Shown in pieces: positions 50,094-59,059 of a stretch of DNA of 64,000 bases. Position 1 is the stretch's first letter, and each line of letters opens with the position of its first letter. This DNA comes from Pasteurella testudinis DSM 23072 (GTDB taxonomy: Bacteria; Pseudomonadota; Gammaproteobacteria; Enterobacterales; Pasteurellaceae): assembly GCF_900176075.1 (NCBI RefSeq), contig NZ_FWWV01000002.1:1-64000 (forward strand), read 5' to 3'. Below the pieces are notes generated by a model. It saw only the letters and a program-made list of their open reading frames with translations, made no database searches and had not been told where the DNA came from. The position numbers and the translations under genes were made by a program.

Positions 50094-50963
50094 CTAAGTT
50101 AAACAGCCCGCCACAAATTCGACAAAACTTCTGACCGTCGGCACAAAACCGCGATTTTTGTAGTAAATTGCATACAACGGCACGGAATCGAGTGTCCAAT
50201 CGGGTAATAGGCGGATCCAGTCAGGGTTGATCAAGCTGCCGATTTCCGGTAAAAGGGCGATGCCGCTATGCCCGTTGACTAGTGCCGCCAGCAGCTCGGC
50301 ATCATTGCTATTCACCCGTTTGGCGGCGCTGATTTTTTCGCTTTTGCCGTTTTTATGTAACAGCCATTCCCGTCCGTCGCTTTTGTGCAACAAAGTGTGT
50401 TGCGCCAGATCCGCCGGACTTTGCGGCGTGCCGTGCTGCGCCAAATAGTGCCGGCTGGCGTACACGCCCAAATTCATCTGCCCCACCAACTTCGCCACCA
50501 AATCCTCTTGCTGCGGCGTCCCCACGCGCAGGGCGATGTCGATGCCGTCCTGAATCATATTAATCCGCCGATTATCCATTTGCATATCCAGCGACACCTC
50601 CGGATATTGGCGTAAGTACGCCGCCAAGTGCGGTGCGATACAGTGGTGCAGCACTTCGCTCGACACCGAAACCCGCAACAAACCGCGCGGCGTGCTTAAA
50701 CTCTGCGCCACGCTGCTGACCGCATTGTCGGCACACTCCAACATCATAAGCGCGTGGCGGTAAAACGGTTCGCCCAACTCGTTCAGGCGCACGCCGTTGC
50801 GCCCGCGATCAAGCAGTTTACTGCCAAGTGCGGTTTCCAGTTCGGTTAAACGGCGGCTTAAGCGCGACTTCGGCAAATTCAACAGCTCCGCTGCCCGACT
50901 CAAACTGCCGGCTTGCACCGTAGCCACAAAAAAGCGCATATCGTTCAGATCAATTCGTTCCAT
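50094..50963 (-). CDS. LysR-family transcriptional regulator
   Basis: The 289-residue protein has a typical LysR winged helix-turn-helix (about 1-62, with LNLPKSRLSRRL as recognition region) and an effector-binding domain (about 90-289). It is divergent from the DUF896-pirin pair, and regulators of this subgroup are often found opposite pirin genes. It also lies directly upstream of putA in the same direction, so control of put genes is possible. Effector unknown. Confidence 0.85.
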   Translation of the reverse strand: MERIDLNDMRFFVATVQAGSLSRAAELLNLPKSRLSRRLTELETALGSKLLDRGRNGVRLNELGEPFYRHALMMLECADNAVSSVAQSLSTPRGLLRVSVSSEVLHHCIAPHLAAYLRQYPEVSLDMQMDNRRINMIQDGIDIALRVGTPQQEDLVAKLVGQMNLGVYASRHYLAQHGTPQSPADLAQHTLLHKSDGREWLLHKNGKSEKISAAKRVNSNDAELLAALVNGHSGIALLPEIGSLINPDWIRLLPDWTLDSVPLYAIYYKNRGFVPTVRSFVEFVAGCLT

Positions 50964-51062
50964 TTATGCAACCTTAGGTTTGTTTTTTGTATCTTGTTCA
51001 TTATGCGCAACGATCATACACTGTGCAACATCTATTCAGCAATGCGTTAAGCAGGAGGAAAC

Positions 51063-51293
51063 ATGCGAATCCCTGAACTGAATCGAATTAACGAATTGGC
51101 ACGCAAAGCCAAACACACCGCACTTTCCGCCGCCGAATTAAACGAGCGTGCTGAGTTAAGGCAACGCTACTTGGCGGCGATTCGCGGGCAGATGAACACT
51201 ATTTTAGCGACCGTCAGCGTGGTCGATCCGCTCGGCAATGATGTCACCCCAGCCAAACTGCGCCACGCACAGCGTCACGGCATGATAATTTAA
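51063..51293 (+). CDS. DUF896 family small protein (YnzC-like)
   Basis: A 76-residue, mostly helical protein whose IPELNRINELARKAKHTALSAAELNERAELRQRYL block defines DUF896. The function is unknown; members bind no known cofactor. AGGAGGAAAC precedes the ATG, a very strong site. It lies 12 bp before the pirin gene and opposite the LysR gene. An uptake signal encodes the TAL residues of the helix. Confidence 0.88.
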   Translation: MRIPELNRINELARKAKHTALSAAELNERAELRQRYLAAIRGQMNTILATVSVVDPLGNDVTPAKLRHAQRHGMII

Positions 51294-51304
51294 GGAGCAC
51301 GACA

Positions 51305-52171
51305 ATGCGTTCGATTGATAAAATTTACAGCGCACCGCGCAAACATTGGGTCGGTGACGGTTTTTACGTTTCGCCGCTGTTTTCCCATATGGCAAACGAC
51401 AAATTCACCAGCCCGTTTTTGATGTTGGATTATGCGATGCCGCAACATTTTGCGCCGAATGAAGCCGATCCGCGCGGTGTCGGTTCGCATCCGCACGCCG
51501 GATTCGAAACCGTCACCATCGCCCTGCAAGGCGAAGTGGAACACCGTGACAGCGCCGGCAACGGCGGCGTGATCGGCACCGGCGATGTGCAATGGATGAC
51601 CGCCGGACGCGGCATTGTGCATCAAGAGTTCCACAGCGAACGCTTCAGCCGTGAAGGCGGCATGTTTGAAATGGTGCAGCTGTGGGTCAATTTGCCGGCA
51701 AAAGACAAAAACAGCGCCGCAGGTTATCAAAGCCTGCCGGCAGCGGTTATTCCACGCTGCGAGCTTGCCGACAACGCCGGTAGCGTGCGGGTGATTGCCG
51801 GCGATTACGACGGCTGCAAAGGGGCGGCACGCACGTTCAGCGAGTTGAATATGTGGGAAATCGACCTGAATCCACAAGGCAAAACCACGCTAGACATTCC
51901 GCCGCCCCATAACCTGATGTTAGTGGCATTGCGCGGCAACGCTTTGATTAATGATGAAAAAGTTGCACGCCCGACCGAATTGGTGACATTCAAACAAGAA
52001 GGCGGTGAAATCACATTAGCCGCCGACGACGAAGGTGTGAAGCTGCTGTTGCTGAGCGGCGTACCGATTGACGAACCGATCGCCGCCCACGGCCCGTTTG
52101 TGATGAACACCCGTGCTGAGTTGGTTGAAAAATTCAATGCATTTAATCGCGGCGAGTTCGGCGATCTGTAA
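51305..52171 (+). CDS. pirin family protein
   Basis: Cytosolic bicupin of 288 residues. The metal-binding motif HPHAGFETV (about 59-67) and the later histidine and glutamate in GRGIVHQEFHSE match the pirin N-terminal cupin; the second cupin spans about 170-280. Members may act as quercetin-2,3-dioxygenases or redox-linked regulators, but the bacterial role is unclear. AAGGAG precedes the ATG. It forms a two-gene unit with the DUF896 gene and ends at a strong uptake-signal terminator. Confidence 0.9.
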   Translation: MRSIDKIYSAPRKHWVGDGFYVSPLFSHMANDKFTSPFLMLDYAMPQHFAPNEADPRGVGSHPHAGFETVTIALQGEVEHRDSAGNGGVIGTGDVQWMTAGRGIVHQEFHSERFSREGGMFEMVQLWVNLPAKDKNSAAGYQSLPAAVIPRCELADNAGSVRVIAGDYDGCKGAARTFSELNMWEIDLNPQGKTTLDIPPPHNLMLVALRGNALINDEKVARPTELVTFKQEGGEITLAADDEGVKLLLLSGVPIDEPIAAHGPFVMNTRAELVEKFNAFNRGEFGDL

Positions 52172-52192
52172 CGTTGTCCCGCCCCAAAGTCT

Positions 52193-52230
52193 AAAGTGCG
52201 GTTGGCGTACCCTCTTGCCAACCGCACTTT
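52193..52230. terminator. terminator from paired uptake signals after the pirin gene
   Basis: AAAGTGCGGTTGGC (52193-52206) and GCCAACCGCACTTT (52217-52230) form a perfect 14-bp stem with a 10-base loop, ending in CTTTTG on the plus strand. Both arms contain complete uptake signals. The remaining gap to 52386 is AT-rich and probably holds the autotransporter promoter. Confidence 0.85.
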
Positions 52231-52386
52231 TGCTGGCCGCAAATGAGGAGTGGCGAATCTTAACCGGCCTTTAAAATTGATATAAAACAAACATCTCCCA
52301 TTCTGAACCAACAATAAATTTACTTACTATAACGATAAACATACAATACATAACCTTCAAACGATAAAAACAGTTCAGGTGGAGTT

Positions 52387-54924
52387 ATGCAAAAACAAAA
52401 ATTAAACACAACATTAAGCCTCGCCGCCGTTTTGGTCGCCTTGGCATGTTCTGCCACAGCGGCGACGGAACCCGTCAGTTGCAGTTATAACGGTTGCCAG
52501 ATCAGTAGCAATGGCACTGGCGCATGGGATATTATCCAACGCGATAGCGGCATACAACAAAGCCTCAGCGCAGATGCGCTGGAAATTACCCTTCCGGCCG
52601 GCAATTACCTGAATATTCCTAAAAGCGAAAGCGGATACAACGCATATTCCGCGTTTGAGCCGGAACGGAAAGTCCAAACCGTAGAACCGCTCTTTAGCAT
52701 ATTAGCATACAGCGGTAAGGCGGAAAACAGCCGGATCACCCTAAAAAGCGGCGTGAACGCCACCATCAAAGGCGCATTTGACGGCAGCTCGCTGCTTGCC
52801 GTGCATGGAATTGATACCGACATAGAAAAAGGCGTAACCCTGACTGTCGAAAACAGCTACTCCGCCTTGAATAATATACCGACCGAACATGACGATGCGA
52901 TCGGCGGCAGGGCAATAGAAATCCGTGGCGGTGCGACCTTAAACACACAAGCCGACATTATTTTAAATGCGGAAGATGCTATGGGCATTCAAAGTTATGA
53001 TGATGAAACCGTAGTCAATGCCAGCAATCACTCGCTTACCATGAATGCGCGGGGTAACTCTGCTTTTTCTTTGGTCGATAACGGTGTGATGAATCTTGAT
53101 AATATCATCATTAACGGCCGGGCCGATAACCAACTGGCGATTGATATCAGTGGCTATGGCGACAGAAGCAACCCGACAACCGTTAACATGAATAACAGTA
53201 ACATTACGTTAAACGATAACAGTTTCATCTATTTTCCGAGCGAGCAAGGCGGTGTGTTGAATTTAAGCAACAGTTCGGCAACCGCCGGTTATGGCGCAAT
53301 AATGTTTAACGACACTGACAATATGCACGGCGTACTGAATCTGAACGGCGGATCGCTCAGCGCAAGCAAGGCGCTGATTTCCATCAATCCGGATAATCCG
53401 CTGTTTACTATCGAGCCCGAAGAGATTGCCGCGGCAAGCGCAAGCGCTTCCTTTACCTTAAATGCCGCCAAAAGCGCCAAATTAAGCGGTATAAGCGTGA
53501 TTAACCCTCATGTTGCGCATGCGCAAACAGATATGAATTTGAGCGGCGGCAGCCACTGGACTTTTAACGGCAACAGCGAATTGGATAATCTGAACGTCAG
53601 CGATTCCGATATCAACTTTGAAAAAGGTACTGCCTTTCATACACTTACAATCAACGGCAACTTGGGCGGCAATAACGGCACTTTTCATCTGAACACCGAT
53701 TTGGCATCGCAGCAAGCCGATCAAATAATCGTCAACGGCGAAGTGTCCGGCGCGCATAACATCAGTGTCAGCGACTCACGCAACGAACCAAACCACGCCA
53801 ACGGTAAAGTCACGCTGGTACAAAGCAACGGCGGTTCCGGCAGTTTTAGTCTGGTGCAACCTTATGTCGATGCCGGTGCGTACCGCTATTATTTTGCCAA
53901 AGAGCAAAATAATTGGGTGTTGCAACATTCCAGCGCATCGGCGGAGATTACGGACAATACCAATACCAATACCAATACCAATACCAATACCAATACCAAT
54001 ACCAATACCAATACCAATAATGGTAATTCTGCCAATGCTGCGGTAAACAAAGCGTTAAGCACCTATGCCAACTCGCTGATCGCCATGCGCCAAGCCGCCC
54101 GTGCTTATTTGTACAGTGCGGATCACGCGTTGCAAACACGGCTGACGGCGCTGCAGCACGCCGAAAAAAGCAACGGCGTTTGGTTGTTGGCAAGTTATGC
54201 CGAAGATAAAATTGACGGCTATCGCACCATTGATGCCGACACTTCGGGCTTTAAACAAGACAACAAACATCTGACCTTAGGCTATGATCGCCGTATCAAC
54301 GGCGATGGCGCGCACTATGTCGTCGGGCTGCTGGCGAGCAAAGGCAGCGCCGATATTGATTTCAATCACGCTTATGGAAACGGCGATATTTCCGCCTACG
54401 GCGTGGGCGTTTACGGCGCTGCGGTTTGGAATAGCGGCATTTTTGCCGATCTGGATTACCGCTACAGCCGTTTAAAAGTGACGGCAAGCAACACCGATGA
54501 CGTTCGCTGGAACGCACATCAGGTCAATTTAGGCGGCGGTATCCGTGTGGCGCTGAATCCCGCTTGGGCGCTAATCCCGCAAGCCAAAATTACCGTCGGA
54601 CACCTTTCTGCCGATCAGCACGCTAAATCCGATACTTATTACCGCACTTCCGTCGGCGCACGTTTGCAAGGCAGTTTTGCGCTGAATCCTGCCACGCTGA
54701 AACCGTTTATCGGCGCTTATTGGGTTAAAGATTATACGGATAACGCACTGTCGATTAATCAATATACGGCGCAAGCCCGAAACTTCGGCAGCCGAATACT
54801 GGCAGAAGCCGGTGTTGCCGCACAAACCGCCGTCGGGGAGTTTAGCCTATCCGCCCAAACCGAACACGGCGCACGCTATCAACGCAATGCACAAGTGACG
54901 CTGGGCTATGCTTACCAATGGTAA
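52387..54924 (+). CDS. type V autotransporter with pertactin-like passenger
   Basis: Predicted surface protein of 845 residues. It has a Sec signal peptide (1-26), a beta-helical passenger rich in Asn, Ser and Gly (about 27-430) and a pertactin-type autochaperone block (about 430-515: GTFHLNTDLASQQADQIIVNG and on to DAGAYRYYFAKEQNNWVL). A threonine-asparagine repeat (524-543), an alpha-helical linker (about 550-590) and a 12-strand barrel ending in YQW follow. The repeat is encoded by ten AATACC units. Two cysteines near the N-terminus may form a small disulfide loop. No protease catalytic triad was recognised, so adhesin is the likeliest role. GGTGGAG precedes the ATG. Confidence 0.9.
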   Translation: MQKQKLNTTLSLAAVLVALACSATAATEPVSCSYNGCQISSNGTGAWDIIQRDSGIQQSLSADALEITLPAGNYLNIPKSESGYNAYSAFEPERKVQTVEPLFSILAYSGKAENSRITLKSGVNATIKGAFDGSSLLAVHGIDTDIEKGVTLTVENSYSALNNIPTEHDDAIGGRAIEIRGGATLNTQADIILNAEDAMGIQSYDDETVVNASNHSLTMNARGNSAFSLVDNGVMNLDNIIINGRADNQLAIDISGYGDRSNPTTVNMNNSNITLNDNSFIYFPSEQGGVLNLSNSSATAGYGAIMFNDTDNMHGVLNLNGGSLSASKALISINPDNPLFTIEPEEIAAASASASFTLNAAKSAKLSGISVINPHVAHAQTDMNLSGGSHWTFNGNSELDNLNVSDSDINFEKGTAFHTLTINGNLGGNNGTFHLNTDLASQQADQIIVNGEVSGAHNISVSDSRNEPNHANGKVTLVQSNGGSGSFSLVQPYVDAGAYRYYFAKEQNNWVLQHSSASAEITDNTNTNTNTNTNTNTNTNTNTNNGNSANAAVNKALSTYANSLIAMRQAARAYLYSADHALQTRLTALQHAEKSNGVWLLASYAEDKIDGYRTIDADTSGFKQDNKHLTLGYDRRINGDGAHYVVGLLASKGSADIDFNHAYGNGDISAYGVGVYGAAVWNSGIFADLDYRYSRLKVTASNTDDVRWNAHQVNLGGGIRVALNPAWALIPQAKITVGHLSADQHAKSDTYYRTSVGARLQGSFALNPATLKPFIGAYWVKDYTDNALSINQYTAQARNFGSRILAEAGVAAQTAVGEFSLSAQTEHGARYQRNAQVTLGYAYQW
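53956..54015 (+). repeat. hexanucleotide tandem repeat (AATACC)10
   Basis: Ten perfect AATACC units, followed by AATAAT, encode alternating Asn-Thr in the linker between passenger and barrel of the autotransporter. Gain or loss of units keeps the reading frame, so variation would change linker length rather than switch the gene off. Confidence 0.97.
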
Positions 54925-54961
54925 GCCGCCCGTTGCCTTAAACTTTGTTGGATAACCGGAT

Positions 54962-55000
54962 CAAGCCATTGAACGCACGCCGTCCAATGGCTTGTTTTTT
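54962..55000 (+). terminator. terminator of the autotransporter gene
   Basis: CAAGCCATTG (54962-54971) and CAATGGCTTG (54985-54994) form a perfect 10-bp stem with a 13-base loop, followed by six T. Confidence 0.88.
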
Positions 55001-55016
55001 ATCAGTGACCGCACTT

Positions 55017-56657
55017 TTACAATCCGCTAATCGTTTTATCCTGCGGATATTCCAGCGTGAACACTTTTTTCACGGTTTGTTTGCCGTGCGGCGGCAGGCT
55101 GATTTTCTGCTGGTAACGGCCGCTGTCGTCAACGCTGACGGTGTTGAGTTCCGGCTGTAAGATTTTCACCGTAATCTCTTGATTGACCGCTTGCGGCAGG
55201 CGATCGTACACCACCACGTCCACTGCTTGCGCACGGTTATTTTGCAAGGTGTAGGCGGTTTCAAGGCGCACTTTTTTCGTTTTATTGATTAAACCGCCGC
55301 GCTCTTCCGTGCGTTTCGGCGCTTCGGCTGTAACGCTGATGGTTTGATCCTCGCCGATCAGCTGTTTAAACTCGTCGTCCGGCAGTAAGGTCGGCAGATA
55401 GCCCGAACCAATCACATCGCCGTCATAAGCGGTGCGCAAATTGCCGGCTAACAGCGGATAATCATGGTTGTTTTTGCCGCTGACGGTCAACAGAACGGTT
55501 TGTTGATAATCGGGATAAAAGGCATATTCGGCACTCGCCGGCTGCTCCAGTTGCGAAATCACCACATTTTGTTCGCTGCGGCTGCTGACCAGATTCACCG
55601 TGCCTGCAATCTCAAAACGGGAAGCGACAATGCCGCTTTGTACCAGCGCCTGTTGCGGCTCGGACTGCACGCTGTCCATGACCGCACTTTCCGCCATTGC
55701 ACTTTTGCCAGCTGCCATCGGTGCTGCCATTTGCAACTGCCTGTCGAATCCGCCCCGTGCGCCGAACTGCGGCGGTTGGTAAAAATCAATCACCCACGGC
55801 GTCACTTCCGGCGCTTCACCGACCTGAATCGGGTTGGCACTGGATAAAATCAGTTTGACATTATGCCAATCTTCGTTGCTGCTTTGCCGGATTTTCGCAC
55901 CGTACTGCAAACTGACACGGTTATCGGCGCTGTTATAATTCAGTTGGTATTGCGGTCGCCACGAGGCGTTCGGCGTGGTATAACTCAGGTTCACTGTTTG
56001 CTTAACCGGCTCGGCGACCTGCACCTGCACACGCACCACCCGTTGTTGCAAGCCTTGATCTCCGCCCAAGCGCTGATATTGCCGTTGCAGATCGTCCAGC
56101 CCCTGCTGCTGACGCTGTATTTTTTCGCTTAACGTGCGGCGCTCGCTCGCCAACTCGTTAAAAGTGCGGTTGGAGAATTGCTGTAAACGGCTGAAATCCT
56201 CAAAGGTGGCAGCCGAATCGCTATTCTCCCGATTTAAATGCCCATGTTGCAACCACTGCAACAGTTGGAATTGGTTTTCCACCGCCGCGATTTGATCTTG
56301 CGTTTGTTTTAACGCCGCCTCTTGGTTGCGGATTTGCTGTTGCAGCTCGCGTAATAAACTTGCCGAATGTTGCTCCTCCGACCGCACTTCGCTGTCGAGC
56401 GACAACACGGTTAATCCGTGCGTGCCCTGCGCGCTGAATTGTAACGAATTCGCTTCCAGACTAAGCGGCAAATGCTCGAAAACCAGTTCGTGCGTGCCGG
56501 CGCTCAACTGCACCTCGGCAGTGCGCTCCACTTTGGCTTGGTTCTGATACAGCACCACCTGCCGAATCGCCGAGTCAAGCGTGGTTGTGGCGGACATCGC
56601 CTGTGCGGCGCAAAGTGCGGTCATCGCCGCAATCAAAGTCAAGATCGTTTTTTTCAT
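55017..56657 (-). CDS. MuiA-like DUF4139 domain protein, exported
   Basis: The 546-residue protein has a signal peptide (about 1-22), an N-terminal DUF4140 domain (about 25-120), a glutamine-rich coiled coil (about 95-205) and a C-terminal DUF4139 domain (about 215-546). The family includes proteins annotated as mucoidy inhibitor A. The biochemical role is unknown; location is probably periplasmic or outer surface. It is 9 bp downstream of the esterase gene in the same direction, so both may be expressed together. Confidence 0.85.
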   Translation of the reverse strand: MKKTILTLIAAMTALCAAQAMSATTTLDSAIRQVVLYQNQAKVERTAEVQLSAGTHELVFEHLPLSLEANSLQFSAQGTHGLTVLSLDSEVRSEEQHSASLLRELQQQIRNQEAALKQTQDQIAAVENQFQLLQWLQHGHLNRENSDSAATFEDFSRLQQFSNRTFNELASERRTLSEKIQRQQQGLDDLQRQYQRLGGDQGLQQRVVRVQVQVAEPVKQTVNLSYTTPNASWRPQYQLNYNSADNRVSLQYGAKIRQSSNEDWHNVKLILSSANPIQVGEAPEVTPWVIDFYQPPQFGARGGFDRQLQMAAPMAAGKSAMAESAVMDSVQSEPQQALVQSGIVASRFEIAGTVNLVSSRSEQNVVISQLEQPASAEYAFYPDYQQTVLLTVSGKNNHDYPLLAGNLRTAYDGDVIGSGYLPTLLPDDEFKQLIGEDQTISVTAEAPKRTEERGGLINKTKKVRLETAYTLQNNRAQAVDVVVYDRLPQAVNQEITVKILQPELNTVSVDDSGRYQQKISLPPHGKQTVKKVFTLEYPQDKTISGL

Positions 56658-56666
56658 ATTTGCACC

Positions 56667-57647
56667 CTATCTGGCAGAGGGTTTGAATTGTTGATTCAAG
56701 AAGTCGATCACAACCTGCATCACTTGCGGCTGTGCCCAGTAAATACCGGCATGATCGGCATTTTTCACCACATAACGCTGTGCGGAAACACCTTTTTCCA
56801 CCAAGGCTTCAAACAAAATTTTGGTTTGGCTTGGCGAAACCAACACATCGGCATCGCCGTGCAGCAACAAAAACGGCGGGGTGTTATTGGAAATATGCGT
56901 GATCGGGTTGGCTTGCGCCGCCAGTTCCGGATTGGCTTTGACCGCTCCGCCGGCGGCAAACGGCGGAATGCCGTTTAGCATCAAGGCTTCGGAGGCGTTA
57001 TCACCGTCGTGCATCGCCTGTACTTCCGGCGAATAATCGGCGCCGATTTGGGTTAAATCGGACAGCCCGTAAAGATCAATCGCCGCCTGCACACTGCTGC
57101 TTTGATCAAGATTTTCGCCCAGATCAAATTGGCGATCGCCGTTGGTGGTTGCCGCCAATGCGGCAAAATAGCCACCTGCCGACTCGCCCATAATCGCGAT
57201 TTTATCTTTATCAATCCCGAATTCTTCGGCGTGCGCACGCAAATAGCGCACCGCACTTTTCACGTCCAACAACGGATCGGGAAACTTGCCTTGCGGAATA
57301 TGGCGGTATTCGATGCTCGCCACCACATAACCGGCTTCAGCAATCGCCAAGCGCTGCTGAATATAATTGGCTTTGGGCGACATCAAAAATCCGCCGCCGG
57401 TGACAAACAGCACCGCCGGCAGCTTGCTCTCGCTTCGCGGTTGCAAAATATCCATTTTCAGATTCAACGGCCGCCCCATCACACGCGGCTGGGCATAAGT
57501 AATATCTTGCCACGCATTGACCAGCGGTTTCTGCACCGCCACTTCCAGCAACGTGCTTTGCGGCGGAGCGGGATTCAAATTTGCCATGCTTGCGAACGGC
57601 ATTGCCAACAACGCGGCACCCGCCAATTTCACCAATTGTTTTTTCAT
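56667..57647 (-). CDS. secreted alpha/beta-hydrolase (esterase-like)
   Basis: From the ATG at 57647 (GGAG upstream) the protein has 326 residues with a signal peptide (about 1-22). The catalytic serine is Ser156 in GESAGG; the acid and histidine are in HGDADVLV and NADHAG near the C-terminus. The oxyanion-loop motif reads VTGGGF (82-87) where most hormone-sensitive-lipase-type esterases have HGGG. An upstream in-frame start at 57689 would hide the signal peptide and is rejected. Substrate unknown. It may be co-transcribed with the MuiA-like gene. Confidence 0.87.
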   Translation of the reverse strand: MKKQLVKLAGAALLAMPFASMANLNPAPPQSTLLEVAVQKPLVNAWQDITYAQPRVMGRPLNLKMDILQPRSESKLPAVLFVTGGGFLMSPKANYIQQRLAIAEAGYVVASIEYRHIPQGKFPDPLLDVKSAVRYLRAHAEEFGIDKDKIAIMGESAGGYFAALAATTNGDRQFDLGENLDQSSSVQAAIDLYGLSDLTQIGADYSPEVQAMHDGDNASEALMLNGIPPFAAGGAVKANPELAAQANPITHISNNTPPFLLLHGDADVLVSPSQTKILFEALVEKGVSAQRYVVKNADHAGIYWAQPQVMQVVIDFLNQQFKPSAR

Positions 57648-57711
57648 TATGATCTCCGAGTTATCTCCGATTGAAAAATCCTGCGCCAAAACGGTCAGTT
57701 ACTCTGTTTTG

Positions 57712-57737
57712 ACCGCACTTTGGGTAAAAAGTGCGGT
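57712..57737. repeat. inverted uptake-signal pair upstream of bglG
   Basis: ACCGCACTTT (57712-57721) and AAAGTGCGGT (57728-57737) are separated by six bases. The pair sits in the 233-bp divergent gap between the esterase gene and bglG, about 145 bp ahead of bglG. It could stop transcription or attenuate the bgl leader. I see no convincing RAT site in this leader. Confidence 0.6.
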
Positions 57738-57880
57738 ATTTGCCGACAAAATCACCTACTGCATTCTGGGGAGTCCTGTAAATCGAATCGTCAGGAAGCC
57801 CTAGTGACCCGTTTGCCTTTCATGCTAGAATTAACTGACTATTATTATTTGCCCAGCCCGAAAAATCTACACGAGAGCCT

Positions 57881-58726
57881 ATGCTGAAAATTAAAAAAAT
57901 TTTTAATAATAATGCCGTGCTTGCCGAAACCCAAGCTGCCGGCGAGGTGGTGGCGTTAGGCAAAGGCATCGCATTCGGCAAAAAGAGCGGTGACACCGTC
58001 GATGAAACACTGGTGGAAAAAACGTTCAGCCTGAATAAAAGCGCGTTTGCCGCCCGTTTAACCGAAATTCTGGGCGAAATTCCGCCGGACTATTTCCGCC
58101 TGACCAATCGGATCGTGAACCATGCCAATCAACAGTTGAATTGTACCCTGTCGAATAATATTTATGTCAGCCTGACCGATCACTTGTATCATGCGGTACA
58201 GCGCCTGCAAAACCACCAGTCGCTCAACAACGGTTTGCTGTTTGAAATCAAACGTTTGTATAAAAACGAATATTTGATCGGCAAATATGCGGTCGACTTG
58301 ATCTAACGCGAATTGCTGCCGAATTTGAGCGAAGACGAGGGCGAAAACGAAGCCGGTTTTATTGCGCTGCACATTTTTAATGCGCGCACCGATAACGACA
58401 ATATGGCAGACACCATGCGCAGCACCCAAATCGTGAAAGATATTCTCACGTTGATCGGCTACCATTTCGGGCAGGCACTGGACGAAAACAGTTTGGACTA
58501 TTCGCGTTTTGTGACCCATTTGCACTATTTCGCCCAGCGCCTGTTCAAGCCGCAAAGTGCGGTCGGCGGCGACGATTTTCTGTATCAACAAACCCGCAAA
58601 GCCTATCCGCGCGCCTATCAATGCGTGGAAAAAATCGATCACTATCTGCAAAGCCATTTTCAGAAACAGTTAAGCGATGACGAGAGCCTGTATCTGACGA
58701 TTCACATTCAACGGATTATTCGTTAG
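57881..58726 (+). pseudogene. bglG: bgl operon antiterminator BglG/LicT, interrupted by an in-frame TAA
   Basis: One continuous frame encodes the RNA-binding CAT domain (about 1-55, MLKIKKIFNNNAVLAE), PRD1 (about 65-170) and PRD2 (about 175-281, ending IHIQRIIR). It is broken by a single TAA at 58304-58306, between YAVDLI and RELLPN, where relatives have a charged or polar residue. One base change would restore a full 281-residue protein. The first part (141 residues) keeps the CAT domain and most of PRD1 but loses the second PRD1 histidine block (GFIALHI) and all of PRD2. It may be non-functional, or it may act as an unregulated antiterminator. Confidence 0.9.
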
Positions 58727-58869
58727 CCGCTCACCACCGCACTTTTTTATGAGCGCGATCACATTTTTGCAAGCGGCGGTTTGCAAAAGCCGAAACGGTT
58801 GTTTATATTTTTGCCCGTACAAGGTTGTAACCGCACTTTTCGTCACCGAAAAGCGTAAATACGGGCAAG

Positions 58870-58923
58870 GCTTGAACGGTTTGTTGCATTCATGCGAATA
58901 AACAAACCGTTCAGGCTTTTTTT
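58870..58923 (+). terminator. first terminator in the bglG-bglF gap, possible RAT-controlled
   Basis: Arms 58871-58885 and 58901-58915 pair over about 14 bp around a 15-base loop, and seven T follow (58917-58923). Just upstream, GGTTGTAACCGC (58823-58834) and GGGCAAGGC (58863-58871) resemble the two halves of a RAT antiterminator, but the spacing is longer than usual because a CTTTTCG/CGAAAAG hairpin with an uptake signal lies between them. Confidence 0.75.
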
Positions 58924-58985
58924 ATGCCTTTTTAATACGATATGACACAAATGATACAGCGGACGCTTCCGCTGCGACCACTTAG

Positions 58986-59009
58986 GGTGTGACTTTCAGT
59001 AGGCAAGCC
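58986..59009 (+). promoter_or_regulatory. candidate RAT (ribonucleic antiterminator) for BglG
   Basis: GGTGTGACTTTCAGTAGGCA and the following AGCC resemble the RAT consensus (GG-TTGTTAC-loop-AGGCAAAACC). Its 3' half overlaps the 5' arm of the next terminator, the mutually exclusive geometry expected of LicT/BglG control. Confidence 0.55.
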
Positions 59010-59059
59010 TAAGCAAAACCGTTCCGTGCTTGCGCACGCGGTTTTGCTTGGGCTTTTTT
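59005..59059 (+). terminator. second terminator in the bglG-bglF gap
   Basis: Arms 59005-59021 and 59039-59055 (core AAGCAAAACCG with CGGTTTTGCTT) pair over about 16 bp and are followed by a six-T run. It lies 33 bp ahead of bglF and should block bglF-bglA expression unless antitermination occurs. Confidence 0.85.

Noticed and set aside
53956-54015. Possible CRISPR array
   Set aside because: Units are six bases long with no spacers; it is a simple tandem repeat. No CRISPR array or cas gene was seen.
53948-54193. Minus-strand ORF encoding alternating Tyr-Trp
   Set aside because: It is the antisense reading of the AATACC repeat inside the autotransporter gene.
57712-57880. A first RAT/terminator in the bglG leader
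   Set aside because: Only a TACTGCATT-like fragment and a weak TCCTG/CAGGA pairing were seen; not enough to call an antiterminator.
58313-58726. A separate small PRD-domain gene after bglG
   Set aside because: It is in the same frame as bglG, separated by one stop codon, and has no ribosome-binding site; it is the 3' part of the interrupted gene.
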